This document shows, piece after piece, positions 8,029 to 16,423 of a DNA stretch of 64,000 bases. A model generated the notes under the pieces. The model ran no database searches. It was not told the DNA's origin and saw only the letters and a program-made list of their open reading frames with translations. The position numbers and the translations under genes are program-made. Source of the stretch: Palauibacter sp965207805 (lineage in GTDB: Bacteria; Gemmatimonadota; Gemmatimonadetes; Palauibacterales; Palauibacteraceae); the NCBI GenBank assembly GCA_965207805.1, contig OZ242312.1, forward strand, positions 2,294,001 through 2,358,000, in the 5' to 3' direction. Position 1 is the stretch's first letter; every line of letters starts with the position of its first letter.

Positions 8029-9693
8029 CTACAACTGGCCGGCGAGCAGCTCCTCGGCGTGGGCGCGGGAGGCGTGGCTGGCGGGGTCGCCTCCGAGCAT
8101 GCGAGCGACTTCGTGGACGCGTTCTCCGCCGGTGAGCATCCGGACCGACGTCCGCACACCTTCGGCTTCCGTGACCTTTCCGACGGAGTAGTGCGCGTCG
8201 GCGCGCGCCGCGATCTGCGCGAGATGCGTGACGACGAGCACCTGATGCGCGACGGAGAGCCGCACGAGCCGGGCCGCCACGCGGTGCGCCACCTCGCCTC
8301 CGATCCCCGCATCGATCTCGTCGAACACAAGCACCGGCAGGTCGTCCACCTCGATGAGCGCGGTCTCGAGCGCGAGCATGAGGCGACTCATCTCTCCCCC
8401 GGAGGCGACGCGCCGCAGCGGCGCCGGAGGGAAGCCCGGATTCAGGGAGACGAGAAACTCGACCCGTTCGGCACCGGTCCCCCGAATCTCGCCGTACGGG
8501 TCGAGCGCGATCTGGAGACGGGCGCCCGGGAGACCGAGTTCGGGGAGTGCGTCCGTCACCGCTTCGGCGAGCGCGCGGGATGACACGAGGCGACGTTCAG
8601 AGAGTTCGGACGACAGCGAGGCGAGTTCGGCTGACGCGGCCTCTCGTCCCGCCTCAAGGCGCTCGATCTCGGTATCGGCGCCCTGCACGGTCTCCAACTC
8701 ACGCCGCGCCTCCTCGCCCACGCGGATCACGTCCTCCACAGTGCCGCCGTACTTGCGCTTGAGTCGGTAGAGGAGATCCTGCCGGACGCGGATTTCGTCG
8801 AGCCGTCGAGGGTCGTGCTCGATCGAGTCCCGGTAGGGAGCCAGGCTTCGTCCGAGTTCCTCCACGTTGCGGAGCGCCGCCTCGATCAGGTCGCGGAACG
8901 GACCCGCCTCGCGATCGATCGAAACGAGGGCTTCGAGCCGGGCCGCGAACTCGCCCAACTGGTCGACGATCGACCCCTCGGCCTCGTACAGTCCGTGGTG
9001 GAGCGAGCCCGAAAGCTCGATCAGCTCCTCGGAATGCGAGAGGCGGCGGGCCTCCGACTCGAGCGTCTCATCTTCATCCGGTTCGAGCCCGGCTCCGGCG
9101 ATCTCATCCCGCTTGAAGCGCAGGTAGTCCGCCCGCTCACGCCCCTCACGGGCGGCGCGACGCGTGTCCTCGAGACGTCCCTCGATGGCGCGAAGCCCCG
9201 CGTAGGCAGCCTCCGTCTCGGTGGCCAGTGCCTCGTGTCTGCCATAGGCGTCCAGAATCCGGCGCTGCCAGGCGCGGTCCAGGAGTCGCTGGTGATCGTG
9301 CTGTCCGTGGAGGTCGAGGAGCCGACCCCCGAACTCGCGCAGCCTTCCCGCCGTGGACGGCGAACCGTTCACCCATGCCCGATGCCGGCCCTCGCGACGC
9401 AATTCGCGGCACAGGATGAGCCAGCCGTCTTCATGATCGATACCGGCGTCCTCGCACAGCGTCCGCAGTCCGTCGACGTCCTCGATCTCGAAGCGGCCCT
9501 CGATGCGGGCGGACCCGGCGCCCGCCCGGATCATGTCCGGCGATGGCCGCCCTCCGACGAGGAGCGCGAGCGCTTCGACGAGGAGGGACTTCCCCGCCCC
9601 CGTCTCGCCGCTGAGCACGCTGAGGCCCGGCCCGAATTCAAGCGTGGCTTCTTCGACCACGGCGAAGTTCCGGACGCGAAGCTCCCTCAGCAC
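8029..9693 (-). CDS. recN: DNA repair protein RecN
   Basis: SMC-like ATPase of 554 residues acting in double-strand-break repair in the cytosol. The ATPase head is split by a long coiled coil. Walker A GETGAGKS is at 29-36; ASGGEMSRLMLA (ABC signature) and VLVFDEIDAGIGG (Walker B and D loop) lie in the C-terminal third. Length matches the family. The start is the GTG at 9693, one base after the nadK stop and preceded by GAGGAAAG; longer frames read back into nadK. It is the last gene of the folD-xseA-xseB-ispA-nadK-recN unit and converges with the outer-membrane protein gene. Confidence 0.97.
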   Translation of the reverse strand: MLRELRVRNFAVVEEATLEFGPGLSVLSGETGAGKSLLVEALALLVGGRPSPDMIRAGAGSARIEGRFEIEDVDGLRTLCEDAGIDHEDGWLILCRELRREGRHRAWVNGSPSTAGRLREFGGRLLDLHGQHDHQRLLDRAWQRRILDAYGRHEALATETEAAYAGLRAIEGRLEDTRRAAREGRERADYLRFKRDEIAGAGLEPDEDETLESEARRLSHSEELIELSGSLHHGLYEAEGSIVDQLGEFAARLEALVSIDREAGPFRDLIEAALRNVEELGRSLAPYRDSIEHDPRRLDEIRVRQDLLYRLKRKYGGTVEDVIRVGEEARRELETVQGADTEIERLEAGREAASAELASLSSELSERRLVSSRALAEAVTDALPELGLPGARLQIALDPYGEIRGTGAERVEFLVSLNPGFPPAPLRRVASGGEMSRLMLALETALIEVDDLPVLVFDEIDAGIGGEVAHRVAARLVRLSVAHQVLVVTHLAQIAARADAHYSVGKVTEAEGVRTSVRMLTGGERVHEVARMLGGDPASHASRAHAEELLAGQL

Positions 9694-9694
9694 G

Positions 9695-10594
9695 CTAGCT
9701 TTCCTCGTCCCCCCCGGATGGGGGCGTCGGGTGCTCGCGAACATCGCCCCACCGCAGCTTCCGCCTCAGGACGGTGAAGAACGAATGGCAGGGGAGCCGG
9801 ACCAGGCCCACGGCGTGCTTCGAGCGGGAGATTTCCACACGATCTCCGACCGACAGACGACAGCCCGGCTGCCCGTCGACGGTCAGCTGCAGGTCGTGGT
9901 CCCCCGAGAGGAGTTCGACGGAGATCCTCGTGTCTCCCGAAAACACGACCGGGCGCACGGCAAGCGTGTGCGGCGAAATCGGCGTCGCGACGATGCTCTC
10001 CATCGTCGGCGAGACGATGGGGCCGCCCGCGGAGAGGCTGTAGGCCGTCGAGCCCGTGGCCGTGGCGAGGATGATGCCGTCGGCGCTGTAGTGTCCCACT
10101 TCATCGTCGTCGGCCAGCACGCGCAGTCCGATCAGCCGGGCGAAGCCGCTCTTGTGAATGACGGCGTCGTTGATCGCGTAGAAGCTTCTTTCGACCGGCC
10201 CGTTGGATCCGTTCGGAACCACCCGGATGCGGAGAGCGAGCCGCTTCTCGAGCGCGTAGTCTCCGCTCGCCACCATCGACATCGCCGCCTCGAGTTCATC
10301 CTCCGAAACCATCGTGAGAAACCCGAGCCGACCCAGGTTGCAGCCCAGCACGGGGATTCCGCGCGGCGCCGCCAGACGGGCCGCCCGCAGCAACGTCCCG
10401 TCCCCCCCGAGGGCCAGGACGAGGGCGATGCCCGCCTCGATCTCCTCCGGCGCGGCGGAGTCGCGCCCGGCCTTCGTCGCGAGCGACGGCTCGAAGACGA
10501 GCGAGACCCCGAGTTCGTCCGCTCTCCGCTCGACGCGGTGGAGGAGCGGCTCCAGCTCCGGGTGATCGGCGTTGCCGATGATGAAGAACTTCAC
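9695..10594 (-). CDS. nadK: NAD kinase
   Basis: Cytosolic enzyme of 299 residues phosphorylating NAD to NADP. The family motif GGDGT with following TLLRAAR is near residues 63-70. The second motif reads NDAVIHK where many members have NE. The glycine-rich C-terminal segment SADGIILATATGSTAY is intact. The start is a GTG at 10594, seven bases after the ispA stop, with no strong ribosome binding site, so coupling to ispA translation is likely. The stop is separated from the recN start by a single base. Confidence 0.96.
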   Translation of the reverse strand: MKFFIIGNADHPELEPLLHRVERRADELGVSLVFEPSLATKAGRDSAAPEEIEAGIALVLALGGDGTLLRAARLAAPRGIPVLGCNLGRLGFLTMVSEDELEAAMSMVASGDYALEKRLALRIRVVPNGSNGPVERSFYAINDAVIHKSGFARLIGLRVLADDDEVGHYSADGIILATATGSTAYSLSAGGPIVSPTMESIVATPISPHTLAVRPVVFSGDTRISVELLSGDHDLQLTVDGQPGCRLSVGDRVEISRSKHAVGLVRLPCHSFFTVLRRKLRWGDVREHPTPPSGGDEES

Positions 10595-10601
10595 GGGCCG
10601 C

Positions 10602-11507
10602 TCAGCGGTCGCGCTCGAGGACCAGGTGTCCGATTTCGCGCAGCCGGTCCGCGCCCGCGAGCGGCGAAATCGCGTCCAGCGCCTCGCGGCCGAACTCTTC
10701 CGCGCGTGCTCTCGCTCCCTCCAGACCGAGGACCGATGGTGTCGTCGCCTTTCCCAGGGCTTCGTCCCGCCCGCCGATCTTCCCCATGCGGCTCGAGGAC
10801 CCCGTCACATCGAGGATATCGTCCACCGTCTGGAATGCGAGTCCGATCGCGATGCCGAAGCGCGTGAGCCGGTCGACGGTCTCTTCGGGCGCGCGGGCCG
10901 CGACACCGCCCATCGTGCAGCAAGCCGCGATGAGGCGAGCGGTCTTGCCGAGATGGATACGCTCGAGGGTCTTGAAGTCGACGCTCGTCTTCTCGGCGAG
11001 GAGATCGAGGAGCTGGCCGCCGACCATGCCGTCGCCGCCGGCCGCCGCCGTGAGGACGCCGATGAGCCGGCTCGCAACGCAGTCCGGCAGGCTCAGGCCC
11101 GTCGCCCCCTCGGCCAGGGCGCGGATCGCGAGCGGAAGCAGCGCCGCGCCCGTCATGACCGCGGCGCGTTCCCCGTACCGGACATGCACCGTCGGCCGCC
11201 CCCGGCGAAGGTCGTCGTCGTCCATGCACGGGAGATCATCGTGGATGAGCGAATACGTGTGGACGAGTTCGGGCCCCAGCGCCACGCGATGGAGCGCACG
11301 CGCGCCGTTTCCCGCACCCGGCCCCGCGCCGCCGCCCGCGGCTTCCCAGGCCCCGACGAACAGGAGCGGCCGGATCCTCTTTCCCCGCGCGAGGACGGCG
11401 TATCGAATGGGTTCCGCGATCGGGCCCGTCGCACGCAGCGTCTCGGACAGCCAGCCCTCCAGCTCCGCGTCGATGGCGGCACGCAGTTCGGACAGCTCGC
11501 CGGTCAC
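10602..11507 (-). CDS. ispA: Polyprenyl diphosphate synthase (farnesyl/geranylgeranyl type)
   Basis: Cytosolic prenyltransferase of 301 residues that condenses isopentenyl and allylic diphosphates. GKRIRP, the first Asp-rich motif DDLPCMDDDDLRRG, and the second Asp-rich motif DDILD are all present. The four-residue spacing in the first motif (DDLPCMD) is typical of bacterial short-chain synthases. Chain length (C15 or C20) is not certain. The GTG start overlaps the xseB stop as GTGA. Operon position next to xseB matches ispA in many bacteria, but dxs, which often follows, is absent here. Confidence 0.93.
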   Translation of the reverse strand: MTGELSELRAAIDAELEGWLSETLRATGPIAEPIRYAVLARGKRIRPLLFVGAWEAAGGGAGPGAGNGARALHRVALGPELVHTYSLIHDDLPCMDDDDLRRGRPTVHVRYGERAAVMTGAALLPLAIRALAEGATGLSLPDCVASRLIGVLTAAAGGDGMVGGQLLDLLAEKTSVDFKTLERIHLGKTARLIAACCTMGGVAARAPEETVDRLTRFGIAIGLAFQTVDDILDVTGSSSRMGKIGGRDEALGKATTPSVLGLEGARARAEEFGREALDAISPLAGADRLREIGHLVLERDR

Positions 11508-11785
11508 GGTTCGCCGTCCGGCCGCTCTTCCGGCTGCCCGTCCGGCGCTTCCACGTCTTCCAGCGGCTTCGCCTCCAGCCGTCCCGTAGACGAAGCGATG
11601 AGTTCCTCGACTCGGCCGCTCGCGGTCTCAAGCCAGCGCCGAGCCTCGCCGAGCTGCTCGATGCCCTGCTCGAAGAGGGTGATCGCCTCATCCAGGCCGA
11701 TGCCCTCCCGGTCGAGGCGTGCGACGATCCGCTCCAGTTCCCGGAGTGCGGCCTCGAATTCAAACTCCCTTGAAGGCTCGTTCAA
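11504..11785 (-). CDS. xseB: Exodeoxyribonuclease VII small subunit
   Basis: Protein of 93 residues, the small helical subunit of exonuclease VII, which degrades single-stranded DNA. The region matching the family (FEAALRELERIVARLD, then LFEQGIEQL) spans residues 8-70. The C-terminal tail of about 25 residues is acidic and Pro-rich and looks disordered. The start codon is TTG overlapping the xseA stop as TTGA, and its own stop overlaps the ispA start as GTGA. Both overlaps indicate translational coupling. Confidence 0.93.
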   Translation of the reverse strand: MNEPSREFEFEAALRELERIVARLDREGIGLDEAITLFEQGIEQLGEARRWLETASGRVEELIASSTGRLEAKPLEDVEAPDGQPEERPDGEP

Positions 11786-13086
11786 GCGTCGGGCTCCCCG
11801 GCGTCCGGCTCCGCCGCGTCAGGTTCCACGGTGTCCGTCGTCGCCGCGACCTGTCCCCCCTTGACCCGCAGGCGGAAGCGTTGGCTCGGCGTGAAGTCGT
11901 CGATTCGCGTGAGCCGACGTCCCTCGAGGTCCGTGGCGACGGCGTAGCCGCGGGCCACCGTCTCGAGCGGGCTCAGGGCATCGAGCGCGGCGGCAAGTCC
12001 GGCGAGCCGTGTTCGAGAGCGGGCGAGAACACGTTCCATCCCCGCCGGGAGCCGGGCCGCCAACGTTTCGAGCCGCAGCTGAGCGACATCGCGCGCATGC
12101 CCCGCGGAAACCGGCAGGCGCAGCGCGAGCGCTTCCACGCGATCGCTCCCGCGCGTGATGAGCCGGCGCAATCCGCGAGCCAGACCTCTTCCCGCCGTAT
12201 CGAGCGAGGCGCGGACGCTCCGGATATCCGGCACCGCGAGTTCCGCGGCCGCGGACGGCGTCGGCGCGCGGAGATCGGCCACCAACTCGCACAGGGTCAC
12301 GTCGACCTCGTGCCCGATGGCGCAGATCACCGGGACCGGACTCGTCGCGACCGCTCGCACCGCCGCCTCCTCGTTGAAGCACCACAGGTCCTCCAGAGAC
12401 CCGCCGCCCCGGCTCAGGATGATCGCGTCGAGCTTCCGGTCCGGACCCCCGGCGCCCCAGTCCGCGAGACGCTGCAGGGCGGCTCGCACCTCGCCGGCGG
12501 CGCCTTCGCCCTGCACGCGGCAGTGGCGCACCACGATCTCGACCCAGGGGGCCCGCCGCCGGAGCACCGTGATGATGTCGTGGAGAGCCGCGCCCTTGCG
12601 CGACGTGACGACGCCCACGCGGCGAGGGTACGCGGGCAACGGGCGTTTTCGCTCCGGATCGAGCAGGCCCTCCGCCGCCAGTTCCCGGCGGAGCCGCTCA
12701 AAGGCGATCCGCCACAACCCCTCGCCCGCCGCCTCGAGGGCGCGCACGCGCAACTGGAACCGTCCCTGCCGCGCGTAGAGGGTCGGACGGCCGTGGACGA
12801 AGACCTCCATGCCGTCCTCCGGATCCGCCGGCAGGCGCCAGGCATCCCCCCGGAAGAAAACGCACGCGACGCTCGCGTCCCGCTCCTGGTCCCGGAGAGA
12901 GAAGTAGCGGTGACCGACGGAGGAGCGGGTCCAGTTCGTCACTTCACCGCGGACCCAGAGGTCGCCGAACCGCTTCTCCAACGCGCCACGCGCGGCCTCG
13001 TTGAGGTCGGACACGGTGATCGCTCCCTCAGGAGAGCGGCCATCGCGGACATCCGCCGCCCCGAACAGCGAGGTTTGACGCGTCAC
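11782..13086 (-). CDS. xseA: Exodeoxyribonuclease VII large subunit
   Basis: Catalytic subunit of exonuclease VII, 434 residues. The N-terminal OB-fold (about 22-115) carries LWVRGEVTNW and RQGRFQLRV. The central nuclease domain holds RVGVVTSRKGAALHDI and LSRGGGSLEDLWCFNE, and GHEVDVTLCELVADLRAPTPSAAAEL follows; the C-terminal part is helical. Length is typical. The GTG start lies two bases after the folD stop. The gene is followed by xseB with a TTGA overlap, giving balanced synthesis of the two subunits. Confidence 0.97.
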   Translation of the reverse strand: MTRQTSLFGAADVRDGRSPEGAITVSDLNEAARGALEKRFGDLWVRGEVTNWTRSSVGHRYFSLRDQERDASVACVFFRGDAWRLPADPEDGMEVFVHGRPTLYARQGRFQLRVRALEAAGEGLWRIAFERLRRELAAEGLLDPERKRPLPAYPRRVGVVTSRKGAALHDIITVLRRRAPWVEIVVRHCRVQGEGAAGEVRAALQRLADWGAGGPDRKLDAIILSRGGGSLEDLWCFNEEAAVRAVATSPVPVICAIGHEVDVTLCELVADLRAPTPSAAAELAVPDIRSVRASLDTAGRGLARGLRRLITRGSDRVEALALRLPVSAGHARDVAQLRLETLAARLPAGMERVLARSRTRLAGLAAALDALSPLETVARGYAVATDLEGRRLTRIDDFTPSQRFRLRVKGGQVAATTDTVEPDAAEPDAGEPDA

Positions 13087-13088
13087 GT

Positions 13089-14006
13089 TCAGCCCGACGC
13101 CGCCACCGTCCCCGCCGCGGCGAGGCGTGCCGTCCGCTCCGCCGACCTCACGGTGTTCCGGAGGAGCATGGCGATCGTCATCGGCCCCACGCCGCCGGGA
13201 ACGGGAGTAATCCAGCTCGCGCGCTCCACCGCCTCGTCGAACGCCACGTCGCCGACGAGGCGATAGCCTCGCTCCGTGGTCGGATCCTCGACCCGGTTCA
13301 CTCCCACATCGATCACGACGGCTCCCTCCCGCACCATGTCTCCACGGACGATGCCGGGGACTCCGACGGCGACGATGAGGATCTCCCCCTGGCGCGTCAC
13401 GGCGCCGAGATCTGCGGTCCGGCTGTGGGCCACGGTCACCGTAGCGTTCGCCCCGGGTTCCTTCTGGAGCATGATCTGGGACATCGGCATGCCGACGATG
13501 TTCGAGCGGCCGACGATGACGACGTGGGCGCCGGACGTCTCCACGCCCGTCCTCCGGATGAGTTCCTGCACGCCGGCTGGCGTCGCGGGGCGGAACGCGC
13601 TCGCGTCACCCTGGGACATTCGGCCCTGGTTCACGGGATGGAAGCCGTCGACGTCCTTGGCCGGATCGATCCTCTCCGTCACCTCGCGTTCGTCGAGGTG
13701 TCGAGGCAGGGGAAGCTGTACGAGAATCCCGTGGATGGCGGGGTCCGCGTTCAGCTCATCGACGATGCCGAGAAGTTCCGCGCGGCCGATGTCGGCGGGC
13801 GGCGTGATGTCGCGCGCGTAGATTCCGGCCTCTTCGCAGGCCCGCGTCTTCATCCGCACGTAGACGTGCGAGGCGGGATCGTCGCCCACGAGGACGACGC
13901 CGAGGCCGGGCCGGATCCCCCGCTCCGAAAGACCCCGCGTCCGTTCCGCCACTTCCGCCCGGATCTCGGCCGCGATCCGCTTCCCATCGATGATCTGCGC
14001 CGTCAT
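13089..14006 (-). CDS. folD: Bifunctional methylenetetrahydrofolate dehydrogenase/cyclohydrolase
   Basis: Enzyme of 305 residues in one-carbon metabolism, interconverting 5,10-methylene- and 10-formyl-tetrahydrofolate in the cytosol. SHVYVRMKTRACEEAGI holds the catalytic Lys. GILVQLPLP, the NADP-binding GRSNIVGMPM, and the C-terminal PVPGGVGPMTIAMLL are all diagnostic. The ATG at 14006 follows GGAGAGG; an ATG four bases upstream is out of frame. It starts 15 bases after rny and begins the tightly packed folD-to-recN series. Confidence 0.97.
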   Translation of the reverse strand: MTAQIIDGKRIAAEIRAEVAERTRGLSERGIRPGLGVVLVGDDPASHVYVRMKTRACEEAGIYARDITPPADIGRAELLGIVDELNADPAIHGILVQLPLPRHLDEREVTERIDPAKDVDGFHPVNQGRMSQGDASAFRPATPAGVQELIRRTGVETSGAHVVIVGRSNIVGMPMSQIMLQKEPGANATVTVAHSRTADLGAVTRQGEILIVAVGVPGIVRGDMVREGAVVIDVGVNRVEDPTTERGYRLVGDVAFDEAVERASWITPVPGGVGPMTIAMLLRNTVRSAERTARLAAAGTVAASG

Positions 14007-14021
14007 CCATCCTCTCCGTTG

Positions 14022-15593
14022 TTAGCGTGCGAAATCCACGGTTCGCGACTCCCGCACGACGACGACCTTGATCTGCCCCGGATACTGCAATTCGTTCTCG
14101 ATGCGGCGAGCCGTCCGCTCCGACAGCCTCGCCATCTCCTCGTCGGAGACCTTGTCCGGGGTCACCATGATCCGAATCTCCCGCCCCGCCTGGATCGCGT
14201 AGACCTTCTCGACCCCATCCCAGGAACTCGCGATCTCCTCCAGTTTCTCCAATCGCTTCACGTAGTGCTCAAACGACTCCCGCCGGGCGCCGGGACGGGC
14301 GCCCGAGATCGCGTCCGCCGCCGTGACGAGGAAGGTCTCCGGATAACGGGCGGGTTCCTCGCCATGGTGCGCGCGGATCGCGTTCAGCACACCGTCCTTC
14401 TCCCCGCACTGCTTGCACAGATCGTAGCCGATCTCGACGTGGCTCCCCTCCTTCTCGTGCGTGAGGCCCTTGCCGATGTCGTGCAGCAGGCCCATTCGCT
14501 TCACCAGCTGCGCATCGAGCGACAGTTCCGACGCCATCGTCGCCCCGATGAGCGCGACCTCGTGCGCGTGTTGCAACTGGTTCTGCCCGTAGCTGGTCCG
14601 GAAGCGGAGGACGCCGAGAACTTCGCGGAGTTTCGGGTGCAGGTCGTGGATGCCGAGTTCGTACAGGACCTCGTCGGCCGCCTGCCGCATCGTCGTCTGG
14701 ACGTCTTCCCGCGCCTTCTCCACGACCTCCTCGATGCGTCCGGGGTGAATCCGGCCGTCGCCGACGAGGCGGTCCATGGCCAACCGCGCGACTTCGCGGC
14801 GGACGGGGTCGAAGCAGGAGAGGATGACGGCCTCGGGCGTGTCGTCCACGACGACGTCGACGCCGGTGGCCGCCTCGAACGACCGGATGTTCCGCCCCTC
14901 GCGTCCGATGATTCGGCCCTTCATGTCATCGCTGGGGAGGGTGACGACCGAGACGGCGGCTTCCGAGGAATGATCCACGGAGAGCTTCTCGATCGCCTGG
15001 GAGATGATCTTGCGGGCTTCCCCTTCGGCCTCGCTCCGGGCCCGTTCGGTGACCTCACGCACGTGCTGCGCGGCGTCCGCCCGCGCCTGGTCGCGGATCT
15101 GGCCCACGAGCTCGCGGCGCGCAGCTTCCCGGCTGATGCCGGCGATTTCCTCGAGGCGTCTTCCGAGTTCCCGCTCCCGGTCGACGAGTTCCTTTGCCCG
15201 TGCGTCGAGTTCGCCCCGCTCGACCTCGATCTGCTCGCGGCGCCGATCCACCCGCTCCTGCCGCTGGTCGATCTTCTCGAGCTTCTGCTCCAGCGTCTCG
15301 CTCCGCTCGAGCGTCCGCTGCTCCAGCCGCTCCAGCTCGGCGCGGCGGCGCTCCGCTTCCCTGGCCGATTCCTCCCGGAGACGCTGCGCCTCTTCGCGCC
15401 CCGCCAGTTCCGCCGCCTTGCGGAGGCTGCCCGCCTCCAGCCGGGCGGACTCGATGATGTCCCGCCCATCGCTCTCGAGGCGGCCGCGCGCCCGGCGCAG
15501 ACCCCGTCGCTCGATCAGAATCCCTGCGGCGCCCCCCGCCACGAGTCCCGCAATGGCCAACAGCATCGTCGGCACGGTGATGGATTCCAGCAT
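14022..15593 (-). CDS. rny: Ribonuclease Y
   Basis: Membrane-anchored endoribonuclease of 523 residues that starts mRNA decay. In order: an N-terminal transmembrane helix (about 5-28), a long coiled coil rich in Glu/Arg (about 30-200), a KH domain with GRIIGREGRNIRSFE, and an HD domain with LLHDIGKG (metal-binding H371, D372). The ATG at 15593 places the membrane helix at the N terminus and has GGAG seven bases upstream; a longer frame would add 19 unlikely residues. A terminator-like hairpin lies just upstream, separating it from zapA. Confidence 0.96.
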   Translation of the reverse strand: MLESITVPTMLLAIAGLVAGGAAGILIERRGLRRARGRLESDGRDIIESARLEAGSLRKAAELAGREEAQRLREESAREAERRRAELERLEQRTLERSETLEQKLEKIDQRQERVDRRREQIEVERGELDARAKELVDRERELGRRLEEIAGISREAARRELVGQIRDQARADAAQHVREVTERARSEAEGEARKIISQAIEKLSVDHSSEAAVSVVTLPSDDMKGRIIGREGRNIRSFEAATGVDVVVDDTPEAVILSCFDPVRREVARLAMDRLVGDGRIHPGRIEEVVEKAREDVQTTMRQAADEVLYELGIHDLHPKLREVLGVLRFRTSYGQNQLQHAHEVALIGATMASELSLDAQLVKRMGLLHDIGKGLTHEKEGSHVEIGYDLCKQCGEKDGVLNAIRAHHGEEPARYPETFLVTAADAISGARPGARRESFEHYVKRLEKLEEIASSWDGVEKVYAIQAGREIRIMVTPDKVSDEEMARLSERTARRIENELQYPGQIKVVVVRESRTVDFAR

Positions 15594-15625
15594 GGCCAGA
15601 CTCCAATCCTCGAACCATCTATGAA

Positions 15626-15654
15626 CAAAAAAACCGGCGGACTCATCCACCGGT
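15626..15654 (-). terminator. Intrinsic terminator between zapA and rny
   Basis: On the minus strand an 8-bp stem ACCGGTGG/CCGCCGGT (one G-U pair) closes a 6-nt loop and is followed by a run of seven T. It would end transcripts coming from zapA or from a small RNA in the preceding intergenic region. It lies about 35 bases before the rny start, so rny needs its own promoter or readthrough. Confidence 0.7.
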
Positions 15655-15860
15655 GCATGCCGCTCAGATCGGACGGAACGATGCGTTCCGCTCGATCATC
15701 TATCTGAAGCTGGGGCCGCGCTCGTGCGAAGCCACCTTACGGACAGCACAACACCGATTGCTGCTGATTCCTCTAACTTACGCCAGGAAACGTCGCTCGG
15801 GAGTCTGCACGCCGCAAGCGGACGGGGGGCGCGCGGCTCCGGGGACGGGGGTGGCGGGAC
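15655..15860 (-). ncRNA. Candidate structured small RNA in the zapA-rny gap (6S-like position)
   Basis: About 205 bases between the zapA stop and the terminator hold no plausible coding frame but clear secondary structure, including a perfect 7-bp hairpin CGGAACG/CGTTCCG with 3-nt loop (15674-15690). In many bacteria 6S RNA (ssrS) lies directly downstream of zapA, so position, length and terminator fit. I cannot confirm the 6S fold by eye: the closing stem and central bubble are not unambiguous. It may instead be an untranslated trailer or leader. Confidence 0.35.
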
Positions 15861-16166
15861 CTACGGCGCGGTGTGACCCCCGAGGGACTCGAGCCGTTCG
15901 GTCACTTCCGTGACCCGCGCCTCGACGGCGGCCGTGAGTTGCTCGATCTCGCCGCGGGCCTGGAGGAGTTCATCGGTGATCTCCAGCGCGGCGAGGATCG
16001 CGGCGCGATGGGGTTCGGCCACGCCCGCCATGTGAGCACGTTGAATCGCGTCGTCCACGTACTTCGCGCAGGCCCGCGTGTGCGCGTCCCCCCGGTCCGT
16101 CCGGATCCGGTATCGATCGCCGAAGATCGTGACGCCGATCGGAGGCGAATCATCCGCTGAAGTCAT
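15861..16166 (-). CDS. zapA: Cell division protein ZapA
   Basis: Protein of 101 residues of the ZapA family, which bundles FtsZ at the division site. The N-terminal part (IGVTIFGDRYRIRTD) is a beta-rich dimer region. The middle (YVDDAIQRAHMAGVAEPHRAAILAALEITDELL) matches the family core, and a C-terminal coiled coil follows. The ATG overlaps the stop of the preceding small coiled-coil gene as ATGA. Position downstream of pheT is a common arrangement for zapA. Confidence 0.9.
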   Translation of the reverse strand: MTSADDSPPIGVTIFGDRYRIRTDRGDAHTRACAKYVDDAIQRAHMAGVAEPHRAAILAALEITDELLQARGEIEQLTAAVEARVTEVTERLESLGGHTAP

Positions 16167-16423
16167 ACTTCATCCTCCACGTGAGCGAGGCGGTTGCGCA
16201 GTCGCACGGCCTTTTCCCGCGCCGCGGCCAGCGTCTCGCGCAGGCGGTGGTTCTCCGCCGCCATCGCCTTGAGCCGCTCCTCGAGATCGGGGATCGTCGG
16301 TCCGCTCGGGCGGGCGGCCCGGGACTTCTCCCAACGGGTCTCGACCCTGCCCGCCGCCCGCTGGAGGCGGGCAAGCAGTCGCTCGACTTCCCGTTGCCGG
16401 TCAGGACCTGCGGATTCTGGCAC
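16163..16423 (-). CDS. Small coiled-coil protein between pheT and zapA (possible division protein)
   Basis: Protein of 86 residues that is mostly helical, with heptad-like stretches at 7-28 and, more clearly, 47-84 (LEERLKAMAAENHRLRETL, then repeated Ala, Arg and Leu). I do not recognise a named family. Its shape and its coupling to zapA (ATGA overlap) suggest a ZapB-like partner in Z-ring assembly; that is inference. The GTG at 16423 lies inside the last codons of pheT (23-base overlap) with GGAG ten bases upstream. A longer start at 16474 would overlap pheT more. Confidence 0.7.
   Translation of the reverse strand: MPESAGPDRQREVERLLARLQRAAGRVETRWEKSRAARPSGPTIPDLEERLKAMAAENHRLRETLAAAREKAVRLRNRLAHVEDEV

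Noticed and set aside
11719..13266. Plus-strand frame of 515 codons opposite xseA and folD
   Set aside because: Antisense shadow of two unmistakable enzymes; Arg/Pro/Gly-rich without motifs.
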